From: CAWAHD01 sp963781785
GTDB taxonomy: Bacteria > Planctomycetota > Planctomycetia > Isosphaerales > Isosphaeraceae
Assembly (NCBI GenBank): GCA_963781785.1
Contig: CAWAHD010000002.1
Span: forward strand, 5,270,001-5,334,000
Length of the DNA: 64,000 nt
Direction of reading: 5' to 3'
The first letter of the stretch is position 1, and each line of letters opens with the position of its first letter. This document shows positions 1 to 9,485 of this stretch, piece by piece. The notes beneath the pieces are model-generated. The model was not told where the DNA came from, searched no databases, and saw only the letters and a program-made list of their open reading frames with translations. The position numbers were made by a program, and so were the translations under genes.

Positions 1-1968
1 CTCTGGGCCGCCTACAGCCCGGATGGCTCGCGGCTGGCAACAGCCAGCGAAGACCGGACGGCACGGATCTGGGACGCGACGACCGGAGCACCGCTCACTC
101 CCCCTCTGCACCATCGCCACCAGGTGTGCTCACTTGACTTCAGTGCCGATGGCAGGCGACTGGCGACGTGCACCGAGGATGGCATCGCGCGGGTATGGGA
201 CGCCGCCACCGGTGAGCCCCTCTCGACGCCTCTTCCGCATCAGGACCAGACGAAAATCGGTTTCGTCGCATTCCGCCCCGATGGAGCCGCGATCTTGACC
301 AGCGGATTCGACGGCACGGTGCGCGTGTGGGATCTGCCGCTCGACGACCGCTCGGTCGATGCGCTGATTCGGGAGGCCCAGGTTCGCGCCGGCCGGCGCA
401 TCGACCAGACAGGTGGCGAAGTCTCATTGAGTAACACTGAGCTGGCGACGGCATGGGCACAGACACACAGCGACCGGCCAAGTGAAGGGATGTCTGTGCC
501 ATCGAACCGGCTGCTCGTGGCGTGGCATCGGCGCGAGGCACGCCGCCTCGAGGCGAGCCGGCACGGCGCTGCGGCCGCCTGGCACCTCGATCATCTGGCC
601 CAGATCCAGCCCGAAGATCCATCGATTGCGGTGCAGCTCGCCGCGGCTTATGAGACGGCGGGCGACTGGAGTAACGTGGCTCGAGCGGCATCGCTGGCGA
701 TCGCGGCGGGCGCACCCAACGTCGAAAACGTCGTGCGCCGCGGCTGGGCCCAGATTTACCTGGCGAGGCCGGCCGAGGCCGCCGCTGATTTCCGCCAGGC
801 CCTCGAACGAGAACCCGGTTCGGCAGCCTTTCGACTGGGATTGTTCCTCGCGACGGCCGAACGAGGAGACCTCGCCCAGGCCAACGCCCAGTGGAGGCAG
901 GTGATCGACAACTTTGACGAGCGGGAAGCCGATCGCTGGAAGACGGTTTCCACGCACCTCGCGCGTCTCACGGATAGCCGCAGAGAAGGCTGGTGGTTCT
1001 GGCGTGCTCGAGGTCATGTCAGCATGAAGTTGGGACATCCGGACCAGGCTGAGCAACACTACGACAAGGCCATCGCTGCCAATCCGGATGATGGTTGGAG
1101 CTGGCTGGGACGGGGCCTGGCCAGGAAGAGCCGCAATCAGCCCGAACCGGCGCTCTCCGACTTCGCCCGGTGCACAAAGCTGGAACCCACCGTGCCGCCG
1201 GGCTGGGCCGCGCAGGGCGATATCCTGGGCGCCCTCGGGCGCTGGGACGAAGCGGCCCGCGCGTTTGATCGCTGGGCGGCGCTCGGGGGTGATCAGCAGG
1301 TGATTCCCTGGTACTTCCACGCCGCCCTCCGCCTGTATCAGGGCGATCAGCCCGGTTATCGCCGGGCCTGCCAGACCATGATCGAGCGGTTCGCAACCAC
1401 GCGTGATCCCTTCCACCGATCACTGGTTGCCCACGCAGCGACTCTCGGCCCGGACTCCGGCGTGGACCCCGGCCGTGTCGTCAAACTGGCCGAGCAAGCC
1501 GCCCAAACCAATCCGCGGGACATTTGGGTGGTCTACACGGTCGCGGCCGCCTTGCGCCGCGCCGGCCGGCTCGATGAAGCCGTTACCACGCTCGACCAGG
1601 CGGCCCGCATCAACCCGGACTGGACCGGTACTCCGCTCGTCGCCGCAGTTCGCGAGCTGTGTGAGCGAGCCCGTCTTCTCCACGCAGGGGGCTCCCCCGA
1701 TCGAGCCCGAACGATTGCCACAACAAACGCATCAAATGTCGATTCGAGCACGCTTGAGAAGGAGATCCGGAAAACTCATGCCGCCTGGCAGTTTCAGCTC
1801 GAGGCCAGGCTGCTCGGCGCGAGCTGGATGCGAGCCATGCTGAGAAAAGCCCGCCGACGAAAGTCCACTCGAGCGCAAGCACTGCCGGGAGCGGCTCATA
1901 GGAAGTGCCGGCAAAACGATCGCAGCGCCGCTTTTTCGGAAAATCAAATGCCCCGAGGTGGTTGGTGA
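1..1968 (+). CDS. WD40 repeat/TPR protein, 3' part (5' end outside window)
   Basis: The frame is open from the first base, so the start lies upstream. Residues 1-113 are at least three WD40 blades, each with a DGxRLAT-type core and ending in RIWD, RVWD or RVWD. After a linker with one charged helical segment, residues from about 190 to 590 form TPR-like helical pairs with repeated A-A-xx-F/Y and P-DD/P-W boundaries (for example around AEAAADFRQALEREPGS and HPDQAEQHYDKAIAANP). The last ~40 residues are Arg-rich and look unstructured. In planctomycetes this WD40-plus-TPR tail is usually the C-terminal half of a Ser/Thr kinase, so a kinase domain upstream is likely, but it is not visible here. 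Role: protein-protein scaffold, substrate unknown. The gene converges on the next one with a hairpin between them. Confidence 0.85.
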   Translation, partial: LWAAYSPDGSRLATASEDRTARIWDATTGAPLTPPLHHRHQVCSLDFSADGRRLATCTEDGIARVWDAATGEPLSTPLPHQDQTKIGFVAFRPDGAAILTSGFDGTVRVWDLPLDDRSVDALIREAQVRAGRRIDQTGGEVSLSNTELATAWAQTHSDRPSEGMSVPSNRLLVAWHRREARRLEASRHGAAAAWHLDHLAQIQPEDPSIAVQLAAAYETAGDWSNVARAASLAIAAGAPNVENVVRRGWAQIYLARPAEAAADFRQALEREPGSAAFRLGLFLATAERGDLAQANAQWRQVIDNFDEREADRWKTVSTHLARLTDSRREGWWFWRARGHVSMKLGHPDQAEQHYDKAIAANPDDGWSWLGRGLARKSRNQPEPALSDFARCTKLEPTVPPGWAAQGDILGALGRWDEAARAFDRWAALGGDQQVIPWYFHAALRLYQGDQPGYRRACQTMIERFATTRDPFHRSLVAHAATLGPDSGVDPGRVVKLAEQAAQTNPRDIWVVYTVAAALRRAGRLDEAVTTLDQAARINPDWTGTPLVAAVRELCERARLLHAGGSPDRARTIATTNASNVDSSTLEKEIRKTHAAWQFQLEARLLGASWMRAMLRKARRRKSTRAQALPGAAHRKCRQNDRSAAFSENQMPRGGW

Positions 1969-1989
1969 CAACCTCCCCGGGGCAATTGG

Positions 1990-2026
1990 GCAAGCGGTAC
2001 GATGAGCATCGATCCGCCCCGCTTGC
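1990..2026. terminator. Possible bidirectional terminator between convergent genes
   Basis: In the 59-bp gap between two convergent stops, GCAAGCGG (1990-1997) pairs with CCGCTTGC (2019-2026), and a second hairpin CGATG-AG-CATCG sits inside the loop. There is no clear T tract on either side, so this is a structural guess based on position. Confidence 0.35.
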
Positions 2027-2027
2027 T

Positions 2028-3524
2028 TCATGTGAAGTAAGTGCCGTAGATGTCGGGGTTGCTGGTGGAGGCAACGTTGCCGGCCACAGTGACCTGCTCG
2101 ATCACTACAACACTGGTGCCGCCAATATTCAGTCCTCCGCCGAGCCCGGTGCCGGCATTGCCATTGGCAGCCGGTGGGTTGCCAAAGCCTCCGATGCCGC
2201 CGGCGCCGCCGTTGGCCGCGTCGCCGATGAACATGGCCGTCGGGATGATCAACGTGCCGGTGGCGATCGAGAGACCACCGCCGGCGGCGTTGCCGCCGTT
2301 GCCACCGGGCGAGTTGGCGCCGAAGAAGCCGCCGCCCAGCCCGCTGCCGCCGGCTCCGCCGGTGGCCGTATCGCCGATGAACGAACCGTCGACAACGTCG
2401 TTGCCGCCGAGGATCGCCATGCCGCCGCCGGAAGCGTTGCCGCCGTTGCCGCCTGTGCCCGGGTCCTGGAAGCCGCCGGCTCCGCCCTCGGCGCCGGCGC
2501 CGCCCACCGCTTGATCGGCGGAGAACGTGCCCCCCGTGACCTGCACGACGCCGCTGGCGCTCAAAATCGCACCACCATCGCCATCACCGCCTGACCCGCC
2601 GTTTCCACCCGTGTCGAACTCGGCGCTGCCGCCGGTACCTCCTGCGCCGCCGCTGGCCGAATCGGCGACGAAGACGCTGCCGCTCACGGACACGACGCTC
2701 GCGGCCAGGTAGATTGCTCCTCCCTGACCGTCGCCGCCGTTCCCGCCGTTGCCGCCGGTACCGCCGGCACCTCCGAACCCTCCTGCCCCTCCGATCGCCT
2801 GATCATTAACGAAGAAGCTGCTGCTGATCTGCGCCAGGCCGGCTCCCACGTAGATGGCTCCGCCGGCCGCTTGCTGTCCGTCGCCGCCATCTCCGCCCAC
2901 ACCAAACGGCGCGTTGCTGGCGCCCGCGGCACCGGCGCCGCCCTCGGCCTGGTCGAAAGTGAACGTGCTGCCGGTCACGGTCAGCGAGCCGCCAGGGCTG
3001 TAGACCGCCCCGCCGAGTCCAGGTGCGCCGGTGAGAGATCCGTTGGCCTGGTCGTTCGTGAAGGTGTCATTCGTCAAAGTCAACGTCCCGTTTCCGCTCG
3101 TGATCCCGGCCCCGCTGCTGGCGCTGCCGCCCGCGATTGTCAGGCCGGAGATCCCCACGTTCAGGCCGTCGGCCGTGACCGCGAACACACCACTCGTCCC
3201 CCCGCCGCTGATCGTCAGATCGCTGGCCCCGGGTCCGGTGATGGTGAGGTTCTTGCTGATATCGAGCACACCGCTCGTGAGCGTGATCGTGTCCCCGTCG
3301 AGCTTTTTCGCGAACTGGATGACGGCACCGCTCGCAGCGTTCATGATCGCCTGGCGCAGCGATCCCGGTCCGCTGTCGTTGGTGTTCGTGACCGTGCTCA
3401 AGAGCGTCCGGCCCTCGAGCGCGTCCGGCCGGGGCACGTACCGCAGCCGCGCCGAACGCCGACGCGATGGTGCGATCTGATCGGATCGACGCCGAAGGAA
3501 GACCCGCAAGTTGTCGAGTCGCAT
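2028..3524 (-). CDS. Gly-rich parallel beta-helix surface protein with planctomycete N-terminal motif
   Basis: 498 codons. I use the ATG at 3524 because AAGGA lies about 9 bases upstream; an earlier in-frame start at 3629 has no support. The N-terminus is basic (RRR blocks) and then carries LEGRTLLS at about residues 36-43, the planctomycete extracellular motif. Next comes SLRQAI and a region with ITxTSGVLDISKNLTITGPG character, as in parallel beta-helix and polymorphic outer-membrane proteins. The last ~330 residues are a run of GGAGG(A/T)GG-N-GG(A/N)-type turns, resembling PE_PGRS composition, ending in a V-x-V-x-GN strand pattern. The likely location is the cell surface or outside the cell. 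Exact role unknown; adhesion or matrix function is only a guess. It is transcribed divergently from the SEC-C gene. Confidence 0.85.
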   Translation of the reverse strand: MRLDNLRVFLRRRSDQIAPSRRRSARLRYVPRPDALEGRTLLSTVTNTNDSGPGSLRQAIMNAASGAVIQFAKKLDGDTITLTSGVLDISKNLTITGPGASDLTISGGGTSGVFAVTADGLNVGISGLTIAGGSASSGAGITSGNGTLTLTNDTFTNDQANGSLTGAPGLGGAVYSPGGSLTVTGSTFTFDQAEGGAGAAGASNAPFGVGGDGGDGQQAAGGAIYVGAGLAQISSSFFVNDQAIGGAGGFGGAGGTGGNGGNGGDGQGGAIYLAASVVSVSGSVFVADSASGGAGGTGGSAEFDTGGNGGSGGDGDGGAILSASGVVQVTGGTFSADQAVGGAGAEGGAGGFQDPGTGGNGGNASGGGMAILGGNDVVDGSFIGDTATGGAGGSGLGGGFFGANSPGGNGGNAAGGGLSIATGTLIIPTAMFIGDAANGGAGGIGGFGNPPAANGNAGTGLGGGLNIGGTSVVVIEQVTVAGNVASTSNPDIYGTYFT

Positions 3525-4133
3525 TGGTGAAATCCTTTTTGAATGGAGAGTAGAAGAACGGCGATGCGCGCGGAACGCGACATCGAGCGCGAACGAGCCC
3601 CGACCGATCTCAGAGAGGCGCCGTGCCAACCATCACTTCCCTTGCCGCAAGCGCTCGGAAGCGAGGGAGCTACCCCCCTCGCGGCGAGCACCGGAAGGTC
3701 ACGGCCGTCGTCGCTCGAAATCCGGTATCAACCAACAATCTGATCCGGAGAGGTAATAGGCGCAGTGGAGCGGAAAGTTGGGCGCGGTTCGCCAAAAAAA
3801 GTTGAATCGCCTGATACGCATCCTCGCGCCACTTAGTCATCCCGACCCTCACCCCAGCCCTCTCCCGGAGTGAGAGGGTGCCAGTATTTGGCGGTGCCAC
3901 GGCTTTCAAGCAGGCCACGGTCTCTTGCGGCGAGTCAGCCGATCCGGCGGCCTCAGGCCGGAGTTGCTTGTGCGTGTGATATTTTCGAGGCATCGGTTCA
4001 CAAGACGTCCTTGCCGCGGTAGAATCGCGCCGCGCGGCGTAGGGCGGCGACGCCCTGCCGCGCCACGGACGGGCCTTCGGCTCGCCCCGCGGCTCGACAA
4101 TCGTTCGGCGCAACCACACGGAGGGATCTGGAC
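3525..4133. other. Intergenic region between divergent genes, with a REP-like hairpin
   Basis: About 600 bases with no convincing gene on either strand. It holds CCCTCTC (3858-3864) and GAGAGGG (3872-3878) separated by 7 bases, embedded in a CCCTCACCCCAGCCC context that is common in dispersed bacterial repeat sequences. Because the flanking genes diverge, the hairpin is not placed as a terminator for either. Promoters for both genes should lie here, but I cannot identify boxes with confidence. Confidence 0.5.
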
Positions 4134-4558
4134 ATGGGCGCCATTGCGGAAGGAATCGCGGCCTACGCGCAGCCACTGATCGATCAGACCGATGGTTCTC
4201 TGGAAGAGGTGAAGAGGGCGATCGCGATCAGCCACGTCTGCTTTAACCTCGCGCTGTCACCGGAAGACGTGCGGGACAAAATGATCAGCGAAATGCAACA
4301 AACCCTTGAGATGGATGATGAGGAATTCGACGCGTTTCGGCGTTCCATCGTCATACCCATGATCGAGCGACACTACGAGATGTTCCCGCTCATGCACCGG
4401 CGGGTATTCGCTGACTTTCCGCAAAGCGTCTCCTCGATGCGGGCGCGCCGAGAATCGCGGGGCCCGCCCAAACGCCCGCTAAACCCGACCGTTACGCACC
4501 GTGTCCCTGTAACAGCGGTGAAAAATATAAGTTCTGTTGCGGCAAGAAAGGCCGCTGA
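4134..4558 (+). pseudogene. Small SEC-C metal-binding-motif protein, frameshifted
   Basis: The first ~95 codons in frame from ATG 4134 are an acidic, helical domain (DEEFDAFRRSIVIPMIERHY). A perfect SEC-C motif, CPCNSGEKYKFCCGKK, is encoded directly downstream (about 4497-4550), but in the -1 frame, ending at TGA 4556-4558. In that frame the nearest upstream stop is TGA 4412-4414, so the break must lie between about 4415 and 4470. The initial frame instead stays open to 5003 with low-complexity content that I reject as non-coding. SEC-C binds zinc through its Cys residues and occurs at the C-terminus of SecA and of many small proteins. The function here is unknown. The break may be a sequencing indel, since both sides look well conserved. 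Confidence 0.7.
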
Positions 4559-4714
4559 TTCTCGCCCGGGCGGCCGGACCGCTGCGCCCGGAAGCACGAC
4601 GTTCCGCTCACGGCTTCCGTTGTTGCGAAGCCCGATCACTGCGCGCGCAGCCGTGATCGCGGCAGCCGCTGTCGTCTCCCGTGCGACCGGAGACGTCTTC
4701 GGTCTCGCTTGCTG

Positions 4715-5215
4715 TTACTTGTCCGCTTTCTCCGTGAGCGTCATTTCCTTGACGATCAGGTCGCCGGTGTCGTCGCCCATCACAAAGCCGATCCGATTCT
4801 TCTTGGCGACGGTTCCGGTGGCTCGAAATGTGAACTCGGACGTGCGGACTTCCTTGTCGACAGTAAGATCTTCGTGCAGGCCAATCTCATGCCAGTCTTC
4901 TGTGTCGATTGTCGCGACCACCAGGACGCTGCGCTTCTGCGACGCCGTCAACTTGAGCTTCAGGGTGTATTCCGTGCCCTCTTTCAAATCGAGATCGACC
5001 TGAAAGGCCTGAATATGCCAGTTGGTTCCTGTCAGCTTGGTCGCATTGAATACGACCGAATCATCGGCGACCTTGAGCGTCGCTTCTGCTCCTTCGTGCT
5101 TCTCGAGCCGCCACGACGTGGCCTTGTTAATCGGCTTGAGCAGGTTCTTGGCGTCCTCGGCGACGACCGCCGCAGGAAAGAACAACATCAGGGAAATCGC
5201 GAGCAGGCGCTTCAT
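4715..5215 (-). CDS. Small secreted protein with carbohydrate-binding-like beta-sandwich
   Basis: 166 codons from ATG 5215 (MKRLLAISLMLFFPAAVVAEDA), which gives a standard signal peptide cleaved after AVVAE or nearby. A start four codons earlier (5227) is also possible; neither has a clear ribosome-binding site. The mature part has alternating beta strands with conserved Trp residues (TSWRLEKHEGAEATLKV, NWHIQAFQVDLDL, YTLKLKLTA, FTFRATG) and ends DLIVKEMTLTEK. This resembles the galactose-binding/CBM4-9 fold, in which a jelly roll displays ligands. The match is by pattern only; ligand unknown. No obvious operon partner; it converges with the SEC-C gene. Confidence 0.7.
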   Translation of the reverse strand: MKRLLAISLMLFFPAAVVAEDAKNLLKPINKATSWRLEKHEGAEATLKVADDSVVFNATKLTGTNWHIQAFQVDLDLKEGTEYTLKLKLTASQKRSVLVVATIDTEDWHEIGLHEDLTVDKEVRTSEFTFRATGTVAKKNRIGFVMGDDTGDLIVKEMTLTEKADK

Positions 5216-5350
5216 GGGAGTGACCATTAGCGGTGTGATGAAAGTTCAGGAGAACACGCCCCGATTGTCGGCGCAACGGTTTCAGAAGTCAACCGACGCC
5301 GACGGTTTCCGATAATCCATTGCGACGATCCCGACACTGGATCGCTTGCA

Positions 5351-6310
5351 TTACTTGCGACGTGACTTCTTCTCTGCCGCCGATCGAAAGCGATCGCCGA
5401 ACGCCCGCAAATGCTCCCTCTCGTTGTCGAAAGCGTTTGGGCCGCGCCATGTCACGAATTCGGTCCGCAACCATTCGACGAGCCGAGCCGTGAGACCGAC
5501 GAACGATTTTGATTTGGCCACGACGCGTTCATTCTTGATATATTCGTTTGAGAATGTGATGTAATATAAGAGCGACGGCACCCCGTCGATCGAGTTGAAC
5601 ATCACATTGATGGGTGCGCTGATTCGGATGATCTCCTGCCGTTTCCAGAACGCCGCTTCCTTCCTCGCAGTGCCCACTTGATTGGCGGAGATCGTAATGG
5701 GCTGGGGGAACGCGTAGATCCAGTTATAGCACCAAGCCGGCCCGGTGTCCTTGAGGATCGTCTGCTCGGCTTCGTCGCAGTCGAGGTGGCGGACGCTCCA
5801 CTCTCCGTTTGACTGCAATGAGGCGGCAAATTGACATCCCGCGTCTTTGCTCAGGAAGCGAGCGACTCGTGCGATGTCGGCACGTTCGGCATATAAGGTG
5901 AGTTGGCGCAGGTCATACTGAATCTTGGGGTTCTTGCAGAACGTGAGCGGTTCATCCACGAGGCGTTTTGTGGGGCTGTAATCGATGTCGGCGTCAAACT
6001 GCATGCGGGATTTGCCACAGGCAGCGCAGGTACTGCAGACGTCTACGTAACCGACTTCGCCGTCGTCGCGAAACTGGTAGTCAATCTTCAACTGGAATGC
6101 CGTTCCTTTGCACCCACAACGGATCGGCCGCGGGTATGGCCGCTGCTGGATCACGTCGAACCAGTAAAGGGCGCTGTCGAGCAAAAGGTAATCGCGACTG
6201 CACTGCAAACACTTGACGACGCCGACACCCTCCTCTTTCAGGACACTGGCTTCGAACTGCTCGTGACTGCAATTGGGACAGACGACATGAATGCTACGCG
6301 CTCTTGGCAT
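5351..6310 (-). CDS. Zinc-ribbon protein of unknown function
   Basis: 319 codons from ATG 6310. The upstream in-frame extension to 6409 has no support and the zinc ribbon begins right after this Met. The N-terminal 40 residues hold CPNC and CLQC (a C2-C2 zinc ribbon), followed by CGCK at about 65 and CSTCAAC at about 95, a second possible metal site. The remainder is mixed alpha/beta with aromatic-rich strands (YYITFSNEYIKNERVV) and a very basic tail (AAEKKSRRK). No signal peptide or membrane segment is seen. I do not recognise the family. Metal binding is supported by the cysteine spacing; a role in nucleic-acid or protein binding is inference. Confidence 0.7.
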   Translation of the reverse strand: MPRARSIHVVCPNCSHEQFEASVLKEEGVGVVKCLQCSRDYLLLDSALYWFDVIQQRPYPRPIRCGCKGTAFQLKIDYQFRDDGEVGYVDVCSTCAACGKSRMQFDADIDYSPTKRLVDEPLTFCKNPKIQYDLRQLTLYAERADIARVARFLSKDAGCQFAASLQSNGEWSVRHLDCDEAEQTILKDTGPAWCYNWIYAFPQPITISANQVGTARKEAAFWKRQEIIRISAPINVMFNSIDGVPSLLYYITFSNEYIKNERVVAKSKSFVGLTARLVEWLRTEFVTWRGPNAFDNEREHLRAFGDRFRSAAEKKSRRK

Positions 6311-6562
6311 TTCCACGACTCCCCGGGCTTGCCGCAGACGCCGTACGGCAGTTGCGCATGACTTGCAGAAACTTCGAACGAGAATTGAATTTGTCACACT
6401 TGAATGCAAACCGACCCGTGCACTTTCGGATGTCCGCTACGGTCCCGAGCGCCATTCTCACCACCGTCTTGCGATCAATTCAAGGCGGTTCGTCGCAAAT
6501 CGGTCTCACGTGTTCCGTGCGTCCGACCGACACGCATCCCGCGGCGAACAAGACGCCGCCAA

Positions 6563-8209
6563 CTATTGTTTCGCGCCTTGTCGCGTGACAATGGGAACAT
6601 AGCCTGCCTCCATGCCAGACGGCGGAGTGACAACCAGCGCCGGATCGATCTCAGCGAGCTTGCCGATGGTCGGAGGAGGCAGATAGTCACGGTCTTTTTT
6701 CCAGTTTCGATGCAGTTTCTCTACGCGCTGTTGCAGGCTCTCTCGCTCTTGAAAAGTCAAGTCGGCGTTAAGTAGCGCGGGTTGGTCCGCAAATCGATAC
6801 CAGTAGTACGTCACCACGCTGCCGTCCCCGAGATGCGCTTGGAACGGTCCCGCCGCGGGCCCGGGTTTCTTCCACGAACTCTGCGGATTGTCAGGTGTGA
6901 TGTAGGGCTCCGAGCGTTCCTCGCGGGGCCGATGAAACGTGACCGCGGCTAATCCTGTTTCGGCCGGAACATCTCCCGGTTGCGCCACCACCCATTCTGA
7001 CTTGTTCTTGTTGTTCTTCACCAGGTGATAATACTCGGGAAGAGTCACGAGCGTGCCGTACTGGGAATCGGTCTTTGTGACCATTCCGTAGTTCCACTTG
7101 TATGCGTATGTGACGGAATCGATCACAACAGGTCTGGCGAACGAGTTCCAAGCCAGCGACACCTTTTTGTCATCAGGCACGTTCGGACGATAGATCTTCC
7201 AGGTTGATCCTCCTTCGCCTTGGAATCGATGCGCGGTGGAACCCGTGGGGTCGATCTTGCCGCTGGCGGGGGCACCACCTTCAAACCAGGTCTTGACCGA
7301 ATCCCAGAGGGCGCTTTTTTTGTAGGCCGTGAGACGGTGGACGACCACGGAATTCCCGCTCGAGTCGCGGGGGAACGACGTCGGCGCGATTCGCGCGTAG
7401 GTCTCTCCCTTGGAATCGGTCGACTGGAAGCTCGGGATGTACTGCGTTTCCATCTGCACCGCTTTATTCGGTTCCGACGGCCGGCTATCCAGAAAGATGC
7501 CGGCCAGCTTCGGATTGTCGACGGATGCCCGAGACCAGTAATAGGGAGTGAAGAAGGCAACCGGGCCTTTGAAGTTGCTCGTGTTCAGGAACAGCGTCCA
7601 CGAGTGATCTCCGGTCGGGACCTTTTTCCCGGCGGTGGTGGATTTTGGGCTGGTTAGCGGAAGGGGCAGGTACCCATAGCCGACGAGCTCGCCACAGGTG
7701 CCTTGTTTCAGGTTCAAACCGTCGGGAGGCCAGAGCAACCACGGACTGAGTTGTGCAACGCCGTACATGCCCTCGGGCTTGTCCCAGTCTCGACTTTTCC
7801 CCGCCCCGGGTCCGTTGGCCCATTCACTGAAATTCAGGGCCACCCCACCCATGATGAATTTCGGTGTTTCGGTGGCAAATCGCGTGTCGCGCCACCAGCC
7901 CAGGCCGCCTTCGATATCGGAATACAGATCGCGCGGTTTCGGGTTGCCAAGCTGAGCGAACATCCAGGTGCCGAACAGCCCCGTTTGAAAACGGTTGCCC
8001 GGATACTCCTTCAACAATGGCCAGGCCGCCACATACATCGAGAATCCGGCGTTATAGGACTCGGGGACTCGCTCGTGGGGAACAAGAAGGTATCCGGCCA
8101 TCTCCCCTTCTTGAACCCGGTCGTCGCAGCGCGCGATGGGCGGCTCGAACAAGAACAACGCGAAGCTCCACGATAACACAACCACGACAACCGGCCGAGT
8201 TTTCACCAT
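6563..8209 (-). CDS. Large secreted protein of unknown function
   Basis: 548 codons from ATG 8209, chosen because it directly precedes a signal peptide (MVKTRPVVVVVLSWSFALFL, cleavage near ARCDD). The mature protein is rich in Trp and Tyr (WWRDTRFAT, SWTLFLNTSNF, FFTPYYWSRAS, TYAYKWNYGM), as in large beta-rich extracellular proteins, and has no membrane segment. It ends with an amphipathic helix (ESLQQRVEKLHRNWKKDRDY) and a Pro-rich tail. I do not recognise the family and see no catalytic motif. Transcribed alone, 250 bases from the zinc-ribbon gene on the same strand. Confidence 0.75.
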   Translation of the reverse strand: MVKTRPVVVVVLSWSFALFLFEPPIARCDDRVQEGEMAGYLLVPHERVPESYNAGFSMYVAAWPLLKEYPGNRFQTGLFGTWMFAQLGNPKPRDLYSDIEGGLGWWRDTRFATETPKFIMGGVALNFSEWANGPGAGKSRDWDKPEGMYGVAQLSPWLLWPPDGLNLKQGTCGELVGYGYLPLPLTSPKSTTAGKKVPTGDHSWTLFLNTSNFKGPVAFFTPYYWSRASVDNPKLAGIFLDSRPSEPNKAVQMETQYIPSFQSTDSKGETYARIAPTSFPRDSSGNSVVVHRLTAYKKSALWDSVKTWFEGGAPASGKIDPTGSTAHRFQGEGGSTWKIYRPNVPDDKKVSLAWNSFARPVVIDSVTYAYKWNYGMVTKTDSQYGTLVTLPEYYHLVKNNKNKSEWVVAQPGDVPAETGLAAVTFHRPREERSEPYITPDNPQSSWKKPGPAAGPFQAHLGDGSVVTYYWYRFADQPALLNADLTFQERESLQQRVEKLHRNWKKDRDYLPPPTIGKLAEIDPALVVTPPSGMEAGYVPIVTRQGAKQ

Positions 8210-8669
8210 GAGAGAATCACCCGAAAATGTGTTGGTCACGCGATGGACACGGGGTTTCCAAGCGGAGGCCACCGAGAGGACCGGCGCGACCGACGTATTT
8301 GTGCTCGTTTCATTGTGATCCGAGGGAATTCGAGCAGGCTACAGAGGCCCTGTCAAGTCGGCGCCGGTTCTGCCTCAGGCATCGTGACGACACGTCGCCT
8401 CCAAGACAGGCATCATGGCCGTCTCCGACTTGAGAAAACCGAGAATTGGACGGCGATCATCCTGAGCAGGGCGCGCGAGCCAGCACGGTTGTAGCCGATG
8501 GCGTGCCGGGTTTCAGACCTGCCGAATGTCGGGGCTCGCACTACGCGATTCCCTGGACCTCACCGGCGTAGCGGAATCGCTTGCGAACTCGGTTACATTC
8601 CGTCTCCTTGTCCATTGCCAGCGATTGGATTTCCGCCCAAGGTTGGAAGAATCGAATTCGCTTTCGCGC
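8210..8669. other. Intergenic region with no supported gene
   Basis: 460 bases between two minus-strand genes. Short frames on both strands lack conserved-looking content or ribosome-binding sites. The promoter of the secreted-protein gene at 8209 must be here, but no clear boxes are seen. Confidence 0.4.
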
Positions 8670-9485
8670 TCACGAGTCGGGTTCGCGCCTCTTCCTGGAA
8701 CGTTTTCTTCTGACCTTTTCTTCACGCGATGGCTTCGCGCCTCGGGCGACGTCCCACCCCAGGTGGGCCGAGAGCGACGCGACTTGGGCGTCGGTGTCGT
8801 CGGGACGGATGTTGGATTTTTTGGCTGCCTTCTCGATGTGCTCGCGTGAAATCGGTTGCAGCGGATCGAGATAAGGCCCCAAGCCATCGAGGTCTTGCGT
8901 CGGCAGGATGTGGCCAAACCGGGAGTGCATCGTGCCCAGCGCTGAAAAAACTGCGCACCGCACCTCTTCGTTCGGATCCTGGACGGCACGCTGGGCGAGA
9001 AGGGCGCGCGTTCTCTCGTCCGGCCACTTCTCAGCCAACGCCTGAAGCGCGGCGCTGCGGGGAGCGTAGTGGTCATCGTGGACGGCACGCTGGGCGACAA
9101 GCGTGCGCGTCGCCTCGTCGGGCCACTTCGCCGTCAACGCCTGAAGCGCTGCGCGGCGCGTGTACCAGTTGTCATCCTGGACGGACCGCTCGGCGAGAAG
9201 GGCACGCGTCACCTCGTCCGGCCACTTCGCAGCCAACGCCTGAAGTGCGGCTCTGCGGGGAGCGTCAGCTGTCATCGTGGACGGCACGCTGGGCGACAAG
9301 CGTGCGCGTCGCCTCGTCGGGCCACTTCGCGGCCAACGCCTGAAGCGCGGCGCGGCGGGGAGCGGAGCTGTCATCCTGGACGGCACGCTGGGCAACCAGG
9401 GCGCGCGTCGCCTGGTCCGGCCACTTCGCGGCCAACGCCTGAAGCGCGGCGCCACGGGGGTACCCGTTGTCATCCTGGACGGCAC
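8670..9485 (-). CDS. C-terminal HEAT repeats and basic tail of the STAND protein
   Basis: Meaningful in this frame from about 9264 to the stop at 8670: three to four further 33-residue repeats (RRAALQALTAKWPDEATRTL), a capping segment (AVFSALGTMHSRFGHILPTQ), a DPLQPISREHIEKAAKK stretch and a strongly basic tail. The repeats between 9265 and 9701 are encoded in yet another frame, so the repeat domain is spread over three frames. HEAT repeats form a solenoid, here presumably the ligand-sensing part. Confidence 0.7.
   Translation of the reverse strand: MPSRMTTGTPVAPRFRRWPRSGRTRRRAPWLPSVPSRMTAPLPAAPRFRRWPRSGPTRRRARLSPSVPSTMTADAPRRAALQALAAKWPDEVTRALLAERSVQDDNWYTRRAALQALTAKWPDEATRTLVAQRAVHDDHYAPRSAALQALAEKWPDERTRALLAQRAVQDPNEEVRCAVFSALGTMHSRFGHILPTQDLDGLGPYLDPLQPISREHIEKAAKKSNIRPDDTDAQVASLSAHLGWDVARGAKPSREEKVRRKRSRKRREPDS

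Noticed and set aside
2050..2514. Pro-rich plus-strand protein
   Set aside because: Mirror frame of the Gly-rich repeats of the minus-strand beta-helix gene.
3858..3878. Rho-independent terminator
   Set aside because: No T tract, and the neighbouring genes diverge from this region.
4559..5003. C-terminal part of the long plus frame starting at 4134
   Set aside because: It bypasses the SEC-C motif, is low complexity and lies antisense to the secreted-protein gene.
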